DNA of 64,000 nucleotides from an uncultured Flavobacteriaceae bacterium. GTDB taxonomy: Bacteria; Bacteroidota; Bacteroidia; Flavobacteriales; Flavobacteriaceae. This document shows positions 45,650-55,569 of the stretch, one piece after another. The stretch covers positions 720,178 to 784,177 of the forward strand of contig CALSTP010000001.1 of NCBI GenBank assembly GCA_943789305.1, read 5' to 3'. Numbering within the stretch: the stretch's first letter is position 1; each line of letters begins with the position of its first letter. The notes beneath the pieces are model-generated. The model had not been told where the DNA came from. It made no database searches and saw only the letters and a list, made by a program, of their open reading frames with translations. A program made the translations under genes and the position numbers.

Positions 45650-46138
45650 ATGAAGGGAACAATAATTAGAGAAGTTTTAGAAAAAGATAATTCATCATTG
45701 GCGTCGATGATTCGTCAGGTTCTTCTTGAAATTGGGGTTCCTAAAGTTGGAACTGCTTATGCAGATCCAGAACTTGATTTTATGTATCAAGCATATTCGG
45801 ATCAAAGATCTGCTTATTTTGTGTTGGAAGAAAATGGATTTCTGACAGGAGGGGCGGGAATATCACCTCTAAAAGGAGGAAAGAGTAGCATATGTGAATT
45901 ACAGAAAATGTATTTTTTACCCTCAGCTAGAGGAAAGTCTTTAGGTGAAAAAATGATTGATCATTGTCTGGATTATGCTAAAGAACAAGATTTCGAAATG
46001 TGTTACATAGAAACACTTCCCTATATGAAAGCTGCCCAAAAGCTCTACCAAAAAAAAGGATTTGGATACATAGATCATCCAATGGGTTCAACAGGCCACA
46101 CCTCATGTAATGTTTGGCTAATCAAAAAACTACAATGA
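45650..46138 (+). CDS. GNAT-family N-acetyltransferase
   Basis: 162 residues. Acetyl-CoA loop YFLPSARGKSLGEKMIDHCL, YIETLPYMKAAQKLYQKKGF. Overlaps prmC in ATGA, so it is co-translated with prmC. Substrate unknown. Confidence 0.88.
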   Translation: MKGTIIREVLEKDNSSLASMIRQVLLEIGVPKVGTAYADPELDFMYQAYSDQRSAYFVLEENGFLTGGAGISPLKGGKSSICELQKMYFLPSARGKSLGEKMIDHCLDYAKEQDFEMCYIETLPYMKAAQKLYQKKGFGYIDHPMGSTGHTSCNVWLIKKLQ

Positions 46139-46989
46139 CCTTAATTGAATACAGATCTTATTTCCGTCAAAAATTAAGTTACCTCTACAAGGTTGAAGAG
46201 TCCGATGATTTATTGAAACGAATAATTAGAGCATATTTTAACTGGGAAACTGTCAAATTTGGTTTAGAACCCAATTATGTTCTTTCAAAAAAGGAAGAAG
46301 AGTATTTAAACTCAGCTATGAAAGAATTAAAAAAAGAAAAACCTCTTCAATACATACTGGGTTTTAGCTCATTTATGGATTTAAAGTTTGAAGTCAACAC
46401 TTCTGTATTGATACCTCGACCTGAAACTGAAGAATTGGTTGAATGGATTGTCTCTGATCAGGAATTAATTCGATCCAAAGAGATTTTGGACATAGGTACA
46501 GGAAGTGGATGCATAGCAATAACACTAAAACATTTACGCCCTCGTTTGCATGTTTCAGCACTTGATGTTTCTGCCAAAGCAATTGAAGTTGCTGAGAATA
46601 ATGCTAGAAATAATTCTGTCAAAGTTCAATTTCATCAAGCAGATATTCTAACAAAAAAAAATTGGATAACTTCTTTGGATATTATTGTTTCTAATCCACC
46701 CTATGTGCTTCCATCTGAGAAAAAACAAATGAAAACAAATGTTATAGGTTATGAACCTAAGTTAGCATTATTTGCACCTGAAGATGATCCCTTGCTTTTT
46801 TATAAAAAAATCACAGAATTTGCAAAACAAAACTTAAAGTCAAGAGGTGTACTCTATTTTGAAATTAACCCTATTTTTGTTGATGAACTAAGCCTATTTT
46901 TAAATGAAAATTCTTTCGATTCAATTGAGGTTCGTAATGATTTTCTTAAACGACCTAGAATGGTCAAAGCCCTAAGAAGCAAGAAATAA
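46135..46989 (+). CDS. prmC: Release factor glutamine methyltransferase
   Basis: 284 residues from ATG 46135 (the frame opens at 46114). SAM-binding ILDIGTGSGCIAITL and the substrate-site NPPYVLP motif define PrmC, which methylates the GGQ Gln of RF1/RF2. Coupled with the GNAT gene; ligA starts at the next base but one. Confidence 0.96.
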   Translation: MTLIEYRSYFRQKLSYLYKVEESDDLLKRIIRAYFNWETVKFGLEPNYVLSKKEEEYLNSAMKELKKEKPLQYILGFSSFMDLKFEVNTSVLIPRPETEELVEWIVSDQELIRSKEILDIGTGSGCIAITLKHLRPRLHVSALDVSAKAIEVAENNARNNSVKVQFHQADILTKKNWITSLDIIVSNPPYVLPSEKKQMKTNVIGYEPKLALFAPEDDPLLFYKKITEFAKQNLKSRGVLYFEINPIFVDELSLFLNENSFDSIEVRNDFLKRPRMVKALRSKK

Positions 46990-46990
46990 T

Positions 46991-48988
46991 ATGATGAGTA
47001 TTCAAGGAAAAATAGAATCTTTAAGAGCAAAATTACACCTTTATAATTTTGAATACTATGTAAACGATATCAGTTTGATAAGTGATTTTGAATTTGATCA
47101 GTTGATGAAAGAGCTCCAGGAAATTGAAAACAAGCATCCTGAGTTTTATGATTCAAATTCACCTTCTCAAAGAGTTGGTGGTCAAATTACCAAAAACTTT
47201 AAAACAGTTGAACATAAAGAAAGAATGTATTCCCTAGAAAATACTTATTCCGAAGAAGAAATTCAAAACTGGATCAATCGGATTGAGAAAAATTTAGAGG
47301 ATAGAACCCCGTCTTTTACTTGTGAATTAAAATATGATGGAGCTTCAATAAGCTTGACTTATGAAAAGGGGGTTTTGATTCGCGCAGTAACCCGAGGTGA
47401 TGGAACAAAAGGAGATGATGTTACTCAGAATGTAAAAACAATTCCGAATGTTCCTTTAAAATTAAGAGGGAATTATCCGGATTTTTTTGAAGTTCGAGGA
47501 GAAATTGTAATGCCCCTAGCTGGTTTTTCTGAGTTAAACGAAAAAAGAGTTGTAGCTGGAGAAGAACCCTACATGAATCCACGAAATACCGCTTCTGGTT
47601 CTTTGAAGCTTCAGGATAGTTCTGAAACAGCTCAACGTCCGTTAACCTGTTTGATATATGCCCTTGTTGGAAAAAATTTAGGGTTTAAAGAACATTATCA
47701 ATCCCTAGTTGAAATGAGATCATGGGGTTTTACCGTTCCAGAAACATTAATTCAAGCTTCATCTAAGCAACAGATTTTGGAGTATATTAATTCATGGAAA
47801 AAAAAGAGGGGTGATCTTTCTTATGAGATTGATGGAATAGTAATCAAGATAAATGATTTAAAAGATCAAGAATTATTGGGTTTTACTTCAAAATCTCCTC
47901 GATGGGCAATTTCATACAAATATCAAGCAGAACAAGTCGCTACTATATTAGAAACGGTAACTTATCAAGTAGGAAGAACAGGAGCAATTACTCCAGTTGC
48001 GAATTTGAATCCTATTTTACTTTCAGGGACAACGGTTAAAAGAGCTTCTTTGCATAATGCAGATCAAATCAAAAAACTTGACTTAAGAATTGGAGATCGA
48101 GTTTATGTTGAAAAAGGGGGAGAGATTATACCGAAAATAGTTGATGTTGACCCTCAAAATAGAGCATCCATTGAAAATCGAATTTCTTATATAAAAAATT
48201 GTCCCAATTGTGGAACCGAACTTGTCCGTATAGAAGGGGAGGCACAGCATTATTGTCCAAATGTAGATGGTTGTTCAACTCAAATTATTGGTAAAATACA
48301 GCACTATATTGGTAGAAATACCATGGATATTGATGGGCTGGGAAGTGAAACAGTCTCTTTGTTGTTTTATGAGGGATTGATTAAAAACATTGCAGATTTA
48401 TACACTCTTAAGGAAGAACAATTATTGCCTTTGGAACGTATGGCTCAAAAGTCAGTAGATAATTTACTCTTGGGAATCAAAAACTCAAAAAAACAACCCT
48501 TTGCTAAAGTTTTATTTGGTTTGGGCATACGATTTGTTGGAGCAACAGTAGCAAATCGACTTGCAAACCATTTTGGAACAATAGCAAACTTGATGAAAGC
48601 AAGTCAAGAAGAACTCATTACGGTAGATGATATTGGTCATCGAATTGCTCAAAGTTTAGTTCAGTTTTTTGAAAATCCAAAAAATATAAAACTTGTAGAG
48701 CGTTTAAAAGTTTATGGTGTAACAATGGAGGATGAGATTAAAGCTTTATCATCTGAAATTTTGGTTGGAAAAAACATTGTTGTCAGTGGAGTCTTCGAAA
48801 CCCTATCAAGAAACGACCTTAAGGCATTAATTGAAGAAAATGGAGGAAAAGTATCAAGTTCTATTTCTTCTAAAACCTCTTTTATTGTTGCTGGAGATGG
48901 GATGGGACCTAGTAAAAAAGTGAAGGCTGAAAAATTGGGGATTCAGATTATGTCAGAAACTACTTTTTTAGCTTTGTTAGATTTATAA
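46991..48988 (+). CDS. ligA: NAD-dependent DNA ligase
   Basis: 665 residues. The adenylation Lys is in CELKYDGASISL; the OB fold, the four-Cys zinc finger (CPNCGTELV ... YCPNVDGCS), helix-hairpin-helix repeats and a BRCT domain (about residues 590-665) follow. ATGATG at the start offers two choices three bases apart. Confidence 0.98.
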   Translation: MMSIQGKIESLRAKLHLYNFEYYVNDISLISDFEFDQLMKELQEIENKHPEFYDSNSPSQRVGGQITKNFKTVEHKERMYSLENTYSEEEIQNWINRIEKNLEDRTPSFTCELKYDGASISLTYEKGVLIRAVTRGDGTKGDDVTQNVKTIPNVPLKLRGNYPDFFEVRGEIVMPLAGFSELNEKRVVAGEEPYMNPRNTASGSLKLQDSSETAQRPLTCLIYALVGKNLGFKEHYQSLVEMRSWGFTVPETLIQASSKQQILEYINSWKKKRGDLSYEIDGIVIKINDLKDQELLGFTSKSPRWAISYKYQAEQVATILETVTYQVGRTGAITPVANLNPILLSGTTVKRASLHNADQIKKLDLRIGDRVYVEKGGEIIPKIVDVDPQNRASIENRISYIKNCPNCGTELVRIEGEAQHYCPNVDGCSTQIIGKIQHYIGRNTMDIDGLGSETVSLLFYEGLIKNIADLYTLKEEQLLPLERMAQKSVDNLLLGIKNSKKQPFAKVLFGLGIRFVGATVANRLANHFGTIANLMKASQEELITVDDIGHRIAQSLVQFFENPKNIKLVERLKVYGVTMEDEIKALSSEILVGKNIVVSGVFETLSRNDLKALIEENGGKVSSSISSKTSFIVAGDGMGPSKKVKAEKLGIQIMSETTFLALLDL

Positions 48989-49047
48989 CACTTTTACATA
49001 TTTTTAAACAAAAACACTTTTTTATTATGATGGTTCTGGGGTTTTGG

Positions 49048-49055
49048 TATTTTTG
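49048..49055 (+). promoter_or_regulatory. Candidate -7 element (TATTTTTG) upstream of DUF6913/dapA
   Basis: Consensus TAnnTTTG 15 bases before the TTG start at 49071. It lies in the 82-base gap after ligA. Confidence 0.4.
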
Positions 49056-49070
49056 TAATTCAAAATTAAA

Positions 49071-49586
49071 TTGGGTTTGATTGAAAATCTTTGGCGTAAA
49101 CGGGTATTTGAAAAAGAATTAAAAGAGAGTCTATCCTCGCGTAAACTCAAAGAATCGTTTAAAGTTAAAAAAATTGCCATACTTGTAGATGCCAGTTTTG
49201 GAATTGAAAGTGATTTTTATCTTAATTTTTCAGAAGATTTTAATATTCCAAAGATTCAAGTTAGTTTATTTTTATTTGGTAATGATTCTCAACTAGAGAA
49301 ACAATACAAGCAAATCCTAAACATAAAGGAAGTAAACTATTGGAGTAAGTTTAAAGGACAACTATTGAGTTTTTGTAAGAATGATTATGATTTAGTAATC
49401 AATTATTACAATACAACAAACCTCCTTTTTTCCCTCATAAGTATTCGAACGAACCACAAGTTAAGTATTGGTTTTAGAGGAGCAGATCCCCGAATTAATG
49501 ATGTAATTTTTGACATTGATCCAACGGATAAAAACACCTTTAAAAAGGAGTTGATTAAGTATATGAAGATTTTAAACAAAATTTAA
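49071..49586 (+). CDS. DUF6913-type conserved flavobacterial protein
   Basis: 171 residues, cytoplasmic. Pattern LRKRVFEKELKESL, KKIAILVDASFGIESDF, DYDLVINYYNTTNLLFSLI, LSIGFRGADPRINDVI. It lies between ligA and dapA, as in other flavobacteria. Start TTG at 49071 or the TTG six bases on. Function unknown. Confidence 0.8.
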   Translation: MGLIENLWRKRVFEKELKESLSSRKLKESFKVKKIAILVDASFGIESDFYLNFSEDFNIPKIQVSLFLFGNDSQLEKQYKQILNIKEVNYWSKFKGQLLSFCKNDYDLVINYYNTTNLLFSLISIRTNHKLSIGFRGADPRINDVIFDIDPTDKNTFKKELIKYMKILNKI

Positions 49587-50465
49587 GTGGAATTTTTAAA
49601 AGGATCAGGAGTTGCAATGATAACTCCTTTTAAAGAAGATGGTGAAGTTGATTTCGAAGCTGTAGCAGATGTATTTGAACATATTGTTAAGGGCGGAATA
49701 GATTATGTAGTGGTAATGGGAACAACTGCTGAAACTGCAACATTAAGTGATCAAGAACGCGATCAAGTAGTGGAAACGATAATTGAAACCAATAAGAATA
49801 GAATCCCCTTGGTTTTGGGGATTGGAGGAAACAATACTGCAGCTGTTGTTTCTTCAATTAAAAATATAAATTTAACAGCATTTGAAGCCGTTTTATCTGT
49901 TTGTCCTTATTACACAAGACCGAGTCAAGAGGGGATTTATCAGCACTTTAAACACATAGCAGAGGCCTCGCCCAAACCGATAATTCTCTATAATGTTCCT
50001 CCGCGTACAGGGGTTTCTATTAGTAACGAAACTACAGTTCGTCTGGCTAAGGATTTTCCGAATATAATCGGTACTAAAGACGCAACAGGTGACTTAGAAT
50101 CTGTAATTTCTTTAATTGATAAAGCTCCAAAAGATTTTCATGTAATCTCTGGAGATGACGTCTTAGCGTTAGCTGTTGTAATGTCCGGAGGTTCTGGGGT
50201 AATTTCGGTTATTGGAGGGGCTCTTCCATACCAAGTTTCTCAGATGATTCGTTTGGCCTTAAATGGAGAAGTTGTTGCAGCCAAAGTTTACCAAAGCCAA
50301 ATGATGAATTTGATGGAGTTGATTTTTAAAGAAGGAAACCCTTCGGGGGTCAAAAAACTATCTGAACAATTAGGACTTTGTTCTTGTAAAGTTAGACTTC
50401 CCTTAATTCAAGCATCTGATAAATTAAGCCAATCAATTTTTGAGGCTCACAAAACCATGGTTTAG
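49587..50465 (+). CDS. dapA: 4-hydroxy-tetrahydrodipicolinate synthase
   Basis: 292 residues, TIM barrel. Catalytic Lys in IIGTKDATGD, YNVPPRTG with the catalytic Tyr, GTTAETATL. First committed step of lysine and diaminopimelate synthesis, feeding dapF at 39.1 kb. Start GTG at 49587, the base after the previous stop. Confidence 0.97.
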   Translation: MEFLKGSGVAMITPFKEDGEVDFEAVADVFEHIVKGGIDYVVVMGTTAETATLSDQERDQVVETIIETNKNRIPLVLGIGGNNTAAVVSSIKNINLTAFEAVLSVCPYYTRPSQEGIYQHFKHIAEASPKPIILYNVPPRTGVSISNETTVRLAKDFPNIIGTKDATGDLESVISLIDKAPKDFHVISGDDVLALAVVMSGGSGVISVIGGALPYQVSQMIRLALNGEVVAAKVYQSQMMNLMELIFKEGNPSGVKKLSEQLGLCSCKVRLPLIQASDKLSQSIFEAHKTMV

Positions 50466-50556
50466 TATTAGGAGTTAAAGTTTTGATAAAACTAAGGGCT
50501 CTTTTTTTTTAGAAGGTACATTTGAATTTTACTAGCTCACATTGATTATATTTTAG

Positions 50557-50564
50557 TATTTTTG
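50557..50564 (+). promoter_or_regulatory. Candidate -7 element (TATTTTTG) for bamD
   Basis: The last G is 4 bases before the bamD ATG at 50569, so use of this element would give an mRNA with almost no leader. Confidence 0.4.
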
Positions 50565-50568
50565 CAGC

Positions 50569-51393
50569 ATGTTTTTAAAAACCATCAAAACAACATTAAT
50601 TTTTGCAATATTTTTTTTATTTACAAATTGTAGTGAATACCAGAAATTATTGAATAATATCGACCCAAATGTAAAGTATAAGGCTGCCGAAAAATACTAC
50701 AATGCAGGAGAATATAGGAAAGCAAATCGTCTTTTTGAACAAATAACCCCCACATTTAGAGGTAAGCCCCAAGCACAAAGAGTCATTTTCTTTTATGCAA
50801 ACACCTATTTTCAATTAAAAGATTATAACCTGGCTGCATATCAATTTGAGAGTTTTGTAAAATCTTACCCCAAAAGCGATCGAATCCAAGAAGCGACATA
50901 TTTGGCTGCAAAGTCTTATTATATGCTTTCACCAAAATATAGTCTAGACCAACAAGACACTAATAAAGCAATAGACAAACTTCAAATATTTTTGGATAAT
51001 TATCCCAATAGTGAGTTTAGTGAGGAGGCAAACACATTGATAGCTGAATTGCAGGTAAAAATAGAGAAAAAGTTTTTTGAAATCTCCAAACAATATTTCA
51101 CAATTCGAGACTATAAAGCCGCAATGAACTCATTTGATAATTTTTTAAACGATTACCCAGGAACTCAATTAAAAGAAGACGCTTTATACCACAAATTTCT
51201 TTCTAACTACGAATTAGCATTAAACAGTATCTTTACTAAAAAGGAAGAACGATTAAAGAGTGCTCAAGAAATAGCTAATACCCTATTACGTTATTTTCCT
51301 GAAACTTTATACATGGAAGATTTAGATAAAAAATCTGAGAAAATAGAAAAAGAGTTGAATCAATTTGACCAACTCACAACCACCACTAAATAA
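50569..51393 (+). CDS. bamD: Outer-membrane assembly lipoprotein BamD
   Basis: 274 residues with lipobox FLFTNC (Cys21) and TPR-like repeats (KYYNAGEYRKANRLFEQI, YQLKDYNLAAYQFESF, FPETLYMEDLDKKSE). Part of the BAM complex that inserts barrels. It opens bamD-rpoZ-coaBC-DUF4835-recN. Confidence 0.92.
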   Translation: MFLKTIKTTLIFAIFFLFTNCSEYQKLLNNIDPNVKYKAAEKYYNAGEYRKANRLFEQITPTFRGKPQAQRVIFFYANTYFQLKDYNLAAYQFESFVKSYPKSDRIQEATYLAAKSYYMLSPKYSLDQQDTNKAIDKLQIFLDNYPNSEFSEEANTLIAELQVKIEKKFFEISKQYFTIRDYKAAMNSFDNFLNDYPGTQLKEDALYHKFLSNYELALNSIFTKKEERLKSAQEIANTLLRYFPETLYMEDLDKKSEKIEKELNQFDQLTTTTK

Positions 51394-51399
51394 GTTAAG

Positions 51400-51720
51400 A
51401 TGACAAAGTACAGAAAATCCCAAGCGCCAATTTCGACTACAACTTATGATAAGAATGAAGTTGAAGCGGAAACAAAAAACATTTATGAGGCTTTATCAAT
51501 TATAGCCAAACGTTCTATGCAAATCAATTTGGACATCAAAAAAGAATTGCATGAAAAGCTCGATGAATTTGCTACTCATAATGATAGTTTAGAAGAGATT
51601 TTTGAAAACAAGGAACAAATCGAAGTTTCGAAGTTTTATGAAAGCCTTCCAAAACCACATGCATTAGCAGTGGAAGAGTGGCTTCAAAATCGTGTTTACC
51701 ACCGCAATACTGAAGAATAA
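51400..51720 (+). CDS. rpoZ: RNA polymerase subunit omega (Bacteroidota type)
   Basis: 106 residues: NIYEALSIIAKRSMQINLDI, then KKELHEKLDEFA, EEIFENKEQIEVSKFYE and PKPHALAVEEWLQ. The family is the divergent omega of Bacteroidota, recognised by position and pattern. Confidence 0.85.
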   Translation: MTKYRKSQAPISTTTYDKNEVEAETKNIYEALSIIAKRSMQINLDIKKELHEKLDEFATHNDSLEEIFENKEQIEVSKFYESLPKPHALAVEEWLQNRVYHRNTEE

Positions 51721-51725
51721 AGCCT

Positions 51726-52943
51726 ATGTCTTTGTTCAGAGGTAAAAAGATTCTTTTGGGAATCTCAGGAGGAATAGCAGCCTACAAAACTCCTGAGCTC
51801 GTTCGAGCTTTTATCAAACAAGGAGCTGAAGTAAGAGTCCTGATGACTCCATCTTCCAAAGACTTTGTTACCCCTCTGACTTTAGCGACTGTTTCACAAA
51901 ACCCTGTATATTCCTCTTTGATTGCAGAAGATCATGATAATCCAACCTGGAACAATCATGTTGAACTGGCTTTATGGGCAGATTACTTTCTGATAGCCCC
52001 AGCAACATCAAATACACTTTCTTCAATGGCTCAAGCCCGCTGCAATAATATTGTATTGGCAGCATACTTATCTTCTAAATGCCCGGTTTTTGTTGCCCCT
52101 GCAATGGATTTAGATATGTTTTCTCATCCTGCAAATCAAAAAAACTTAACAATTCTTTTAAAGAATGATGTAATTGTTCTTCCTACAGAAGAAGGATTTT
52201 TGGCCAGTGGTCTTGAAGGTAAAGGACGTATGCCAGAGCCCGAGGACATTCTTACTTATATGGAAAACCACATAAGTAAAACACTCCCCCTATTTGGAAA
52301 AAAAGTAGTACTTACTGCAGGTCCGACATATGAACCCATTGACCCCGTTCGTTTTATTGGAAATAATTCTTCTGGTAAAATGGGGTTTGAACTTGCTAAA
52401 AGAGCAGCTGAACTTGGAGCAAGAGTTATTTTGATATCGGGACCTTCAGCGATTGACACAACCGACAACACTATTGATTTAGTTTCTGTGGTTACTGCTG
52501 ATCAGATGTTTGAAAATGCAAAATTACATTTTAATGATGCAGACATTTTTATTGCTTCTGCCGCTGTTGCAGATTTTAAACCAGAAACCAGTACTTCACA
52601 AAAATTAAAAAAGAGTACAGGTCTCAATAAAATAAACTTAGTGCCTACTCCCGATATTTTGGCTCATCTAGGATCTATCAAGAAAAATCAATTTTTACTG
52701 GGTTTTGCTTTGGAAACCGAAAATGAGTTGGAAAACGCAAAAGAAAAATTGAAGAAAAAAAACCTAAATGCAATTGTATTAAACTCATTAAACGACGAAC
52801 ATGCAGGTTTTGGAGGTGATCAAAATAAAATCACATACATTCAATCCAACCAAGCTCCTCTGTCTTTTGAATTGAAATCAAAAACTGAGGTTGCAGTCGA
52901 TATTTTTGTCCAAATCCTAAAAACTCATGAAAAATTATATTAG
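51726..52943 (+). CDS. coaBC: Bifunctional phosphopantothenoylcysteine decarboxylase/synthetase
   Basis: 405 residues. Coa[19 protein letters not shown], catalytic His in [16 protein letters not shown]. Coa[21 protein letters not shown], then SGKMG, and AAVADFKPE. Two steps of coenzyme A synthesis; coaE is at 57.4 kb. Confidence 0.96.
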   Translation: MSLFRGKKILLGISGGIAAYKTPELVRAFIKQGAEVRVLMTPSSKDFVTPLTLATVSQNPVYSSLIAEDHDNPTWNNHVELALWADYFLIAPATSNTLSSMAQARCNNIVLAAYLSSKCPVFVAPAMDLDMFSHPANQKNLTILLKNDVIVLPTEEGFLASGLEGKGRMPEPEDILTYMENHISKTLPLFGKKVVLTAGPTYEPIDPVRFIGNNSSGKMGFELAKRAAELGARVILISGPSAIDTTDNTIDLVSVVTADQMFENAKLHFNDADIFIASAAVADFKPETSTSQKLKKSTGLNKINLVPTPDILAHLGSIKKNQFLLGFALETENELENAKEKLKKKNLNAIVLNSLNDEHAGFGGDQNKITYIQSNQAPLSFELKSKTEVAVDIFVQILKTHEKLY

Positions 52944-53817
52944 CCTTTCCTTCTTCTTTTTAATTGGTTTTATTGGTGTTGCTCAAGAAATTAATTTTCA
53001 GCTTACAATAAACTCTGATTTGGTAAATCAAACCAATCAGCAAATATTCAAAACTCTAGAACAAAGCATTAATGAGTTTATGAATAATAAAGCATGGACA
53101 AATCAAGAACGCTTAAATGAAGAAAAAGTAGATTGTAGTATGGTATTGAACCTTACGGGTTACAGCAATACTCAATTCGAGGGAACTCTCCAAATACAGG
53201 TTCAGCGTCCAGTTTTTAACACAAATTTTAAGACACCAATATTAAATTTTTTGGACAAAGATATTAGTTTTAACTATCAAGAATTTCAACCCCTTTTTTA
53301 TAATACTTCAACCTACGAATCAAACTTAATTTCTTTATTGAGCTTTTATGCATTCATAAGTTTAGGTATGGAAGCAGATACTTTTGAACAAAAAGGAGGA
53401 AGTGTTTTTTATGGTGTGGCTCAACAGATACTCAATTTGACAAGTCAAAACCAAAAAAAAGGATGGAATCAAGCCGATGGAAATCGCAATCGATTTTGGC
53501 TAATAGATAACCTCTCATCAAATACTTTCAGAGAATACAGAATTGCTATGTATGGTTATCACCGATTGGGACTTGATAGGATGTTAGAGGATCCAGTTGC
53601 TGCAAAGCAAAATATCATGAAATCAATTGAAAGTCTCAACCGCTTATACTCCAGACGTCCAAATGCTTTTTTAAACCAAATATTTTTTGATGCCAAGGCA
53701 GATGAAATTGTAGACCTTTTTTCAGATGGCCCTGAGGTTGACTTTCAAAAAACCTTGAATTTACTCAATAAAATAGCTCCTTTTTTTGGTCCAAAATGGA
53801 AACGCATTAAATACTAA
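52927..53817 (+). CDS. DUF4835 exported protein
   Basis: 296 residues with a signal peptide (LSFFFLIGFIGVAQ). Regular pattern: LNLTGYSNTQFEGTLQIQ, FYAFISLGMEADTF, YHRLGLDRMLEDP and NAFLNQIFFDAKADEIVDLF. Bacteroidota family of unknown role, placed beside coaBC and recN. Overlaps coaBC by 17 bases. Confidence 0.85.
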   Translation: MKNYISLSFFFLIGFIGVAQEINFQLTINSDLVNQTNQQIFKTLEQSINEFMNNKAWTNQERLNEEKVDCSMVLNLTGYSNTQFEGTLQIQVQRPVFNTNFKTPILNFLDKDISFNYQEFQPLFYNTSTYESNLISLLSFYAFISLGMEADTFEQKGGSVFYGVAQQILNLTSQNQKKGWNQADGNRNRFWLIDNLSSNTFREYRIAMYGYHRLGLDRMLEDPVAAKQNIMKSIESLNRLYSRRPNAFLNQIFFDAKADEIVDLFSDGPEVDFQKTLNLLNKIAPFFGPKWKRIKY

Positions 53818-53849
53818 CCGAATTACTTGAAATTAGAGAGGATGTAATT

Positions 53850-53857
53850 TATATTTG
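53850..53857 (+). promoter_or_regulatory. Candidate -7 element (TATATTTG) for recN
   Basis: TATATTTG 22 bases before the GTG start; CTTG lies 20 bases upstream of it, close to the expected -33 spacing. Confidence 0.45.
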
Positions 53858-53879
53858 AACTTAATAAAATACAGTTGAA

Positions 53880-55532
53880 GTGCTCACAGGACTTGTCATA
53901 AAGAATTTCGCTTTAATAGATCATCTCGAGGTAAATTTCTCCGAGGGAATGACTAGTATTACTGGAGAAACCGGGGCCGGAAAGTCAATATTGTTGGGAG
54001 GATTAGGTTTAATTTTAGGTAAAAGAGCAGATTTATCAACACTAAAAAACCCCGATGTGAAGTGTTTTGTAGAGGCAACCTTCTCTATTAAGGAATATAA
54101 GCTCGAGAGCTTGTTTGAAGAACTCGACTTAGATTATGATTCAATTACGTTTATTCGTAGAGAGATTTTGCCCACAGGAAAATCAAGAGCATTCATCAAT
54201 GATAGTCCAGTAAATTTAGATGTTTTACAGCGTTTAGGACAAGAGTTAATCGATGTGCATTCACAACATCAAACCTTATCACTCACTCAGACGGATTATC
54301 AATTAGAAGTCTTAGATGCTTTGGCCAGAAACAAAGAGTTTCTAAAAATATATCAAACCAAGTTGAATAAATTTAAAATTCTGAAGAAACGATTATTTGA
54401 ATTGAATTCGCTACGAGATTCTCAGAAACAAGATTTAGACTACTCAAGCTTTCTTTTAGAAGAATTGAATAATGCTAATCTTGAAATTGGAATGTTAGCT
54501 CCGCTAGAAGAAGAGGAACAAGAGTTGGTTCATGCAGAGGAAATAATCACCAATCTTCTAAAGGCTAATCAAATTATTGAAGAAGAACAAATGGGTATCG
54601 ATGTTCAGATGAATGAAATTCGTTTAGCTTTACTTAAAGTATCTTCTTTATCTGAAAAACATTTACCTTTATTTGACCGTTTTGAGAGTTTAAAGATAGA
54701 ATTGACGGACTTAAGTCAAGACATTCGATCCCAAGCAGAGCAAATAGAGTCCAACCCTCAACGCTTAGAGCTTGTTCAAAGTTCTTTAAAAAAAATATAT
54801 GATCTTCAATCGAAGCATCAATGTCAAACCATAGAGGAACTCATTAGTATTCAAGAAAATTTGAGCAAAAAAGTTGATTCCACAGCCACACTCGAACAAG
54901 ACTTAATTGTATTAAACAAAGAGGTAAATGAGCTAGAACAAGAACTTCAAGAATTAACAGAAAACCTTTCAGATAATAGAAAAAAAACTCTTCCATCTTT
55001 TACTGAAGAACTTGAATCTCTTTTGGAGATTTTGGGAATGCCCAATACACGTTTTAAGATTAATCTTTCTTCAAGTGATCATTTTTTACAACATGGAAAA
55101 GATCAGCTTATTTTTGAATTTTCAGCAAATAAGGGATCTAATTTTGGAACTTTAAAGAAAATTGCTTCTGGTGGAGAATTATCTCGTATTATGCTTTCTA
55201 TTAAAGCGATATTATCTCGTTTTAAAACCTTACCTACAATAATTTTTGACGAAATTGATACGGGTGTTTCAGGAGAAGTTTCTTATAAAATTGCAGAGGT
55301 AATGCATCAAATGAGTCAATATATGCAGGTCATGACCATTTCTCATCTACCTCAAGTTGCTGCCAAGGGCTCACACCATTTTAAGGTGTTTAAAGAAACC
55401 AAAAATGAAAGTACTTTTACTCAATTAAAAAAATTAAAACCAGAGGAACGCATTCAAGAAGTTGCCCAAATGCTGGGAGGTGAGGAAATTTCTGAAACTG
55501 CAATCCAACACGCCAAAGAATTGTTGAATTAA
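53880..55532 (+). CDS. recN: DNA repair protein RecN
   Basis: 550 residues, SMC-like. Walker A ITGETGAGKSILLGGLG (about 28-44), long coiled coil (about 150-350), signature GSNFGTLKKIASGGELSRIM and Walker B IIFDEIDTGVSGEV. Recombinational double-strand break repair. Start GTG at 53880. Confidence 0.97.
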   Translation: MLTGLVIKNFALIDHLEVNFSEGMTSITGETGAGKSILLGGLGLILGKRADLSTLKNPDVKCFVEATFSIKEYKLESLFEELDLDYDSITFIRREILPTGKSRAFINDSPVNLDVLQRLGQELIDVHSQHQTLSLTQTDYQLEVLDALARNKEFLKIYQTKLNKFKILKKRLFELNSLRDSQKQDLDYSSFLLEELNNANLEIGMLAPLEEEEQELVHAEEIITNLLKANQIIEEEQMGIDVQMNEIRLALLKVSSLSEKHLPLFDRFESLKIELTDLSQDIRSQAEQIESNPQRLELVQSSLKKIYDLQSKHQCQTIEELISIQENLSKKVDSTATLEQDLIVLNKEVNELEQELQELTENLSDNRKKTLPSFTEELESLLEILGMPNTRFKINLSSSDHFLQHGKDQLIFEFSANKGSNFGTLKKIASGGELSRIMLSIKAILSRFKTLPTIIFDEIDTGVSGEVSYKIAEVMHQMSQYMQVMTISHLPQVAAKGSHHFKVFKETKNESTFTQLKKLKPEERIQEVAQMLGGEEISETAIQHAKELLN

Positions 55533-55534
55533 CC

Positions 55535-55542
55535 TATCTTTG
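55535..55542 (+). promoter_or_regulatory. Candidate -7 element (TATCTTTG) for fabI
   Basis: TATCTTTG 27 bases before the fabI ATG. Confidence 0.4.
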
Positions 55543-55569
55543 CTTTTTTATTAATCAAAACAATTATAT

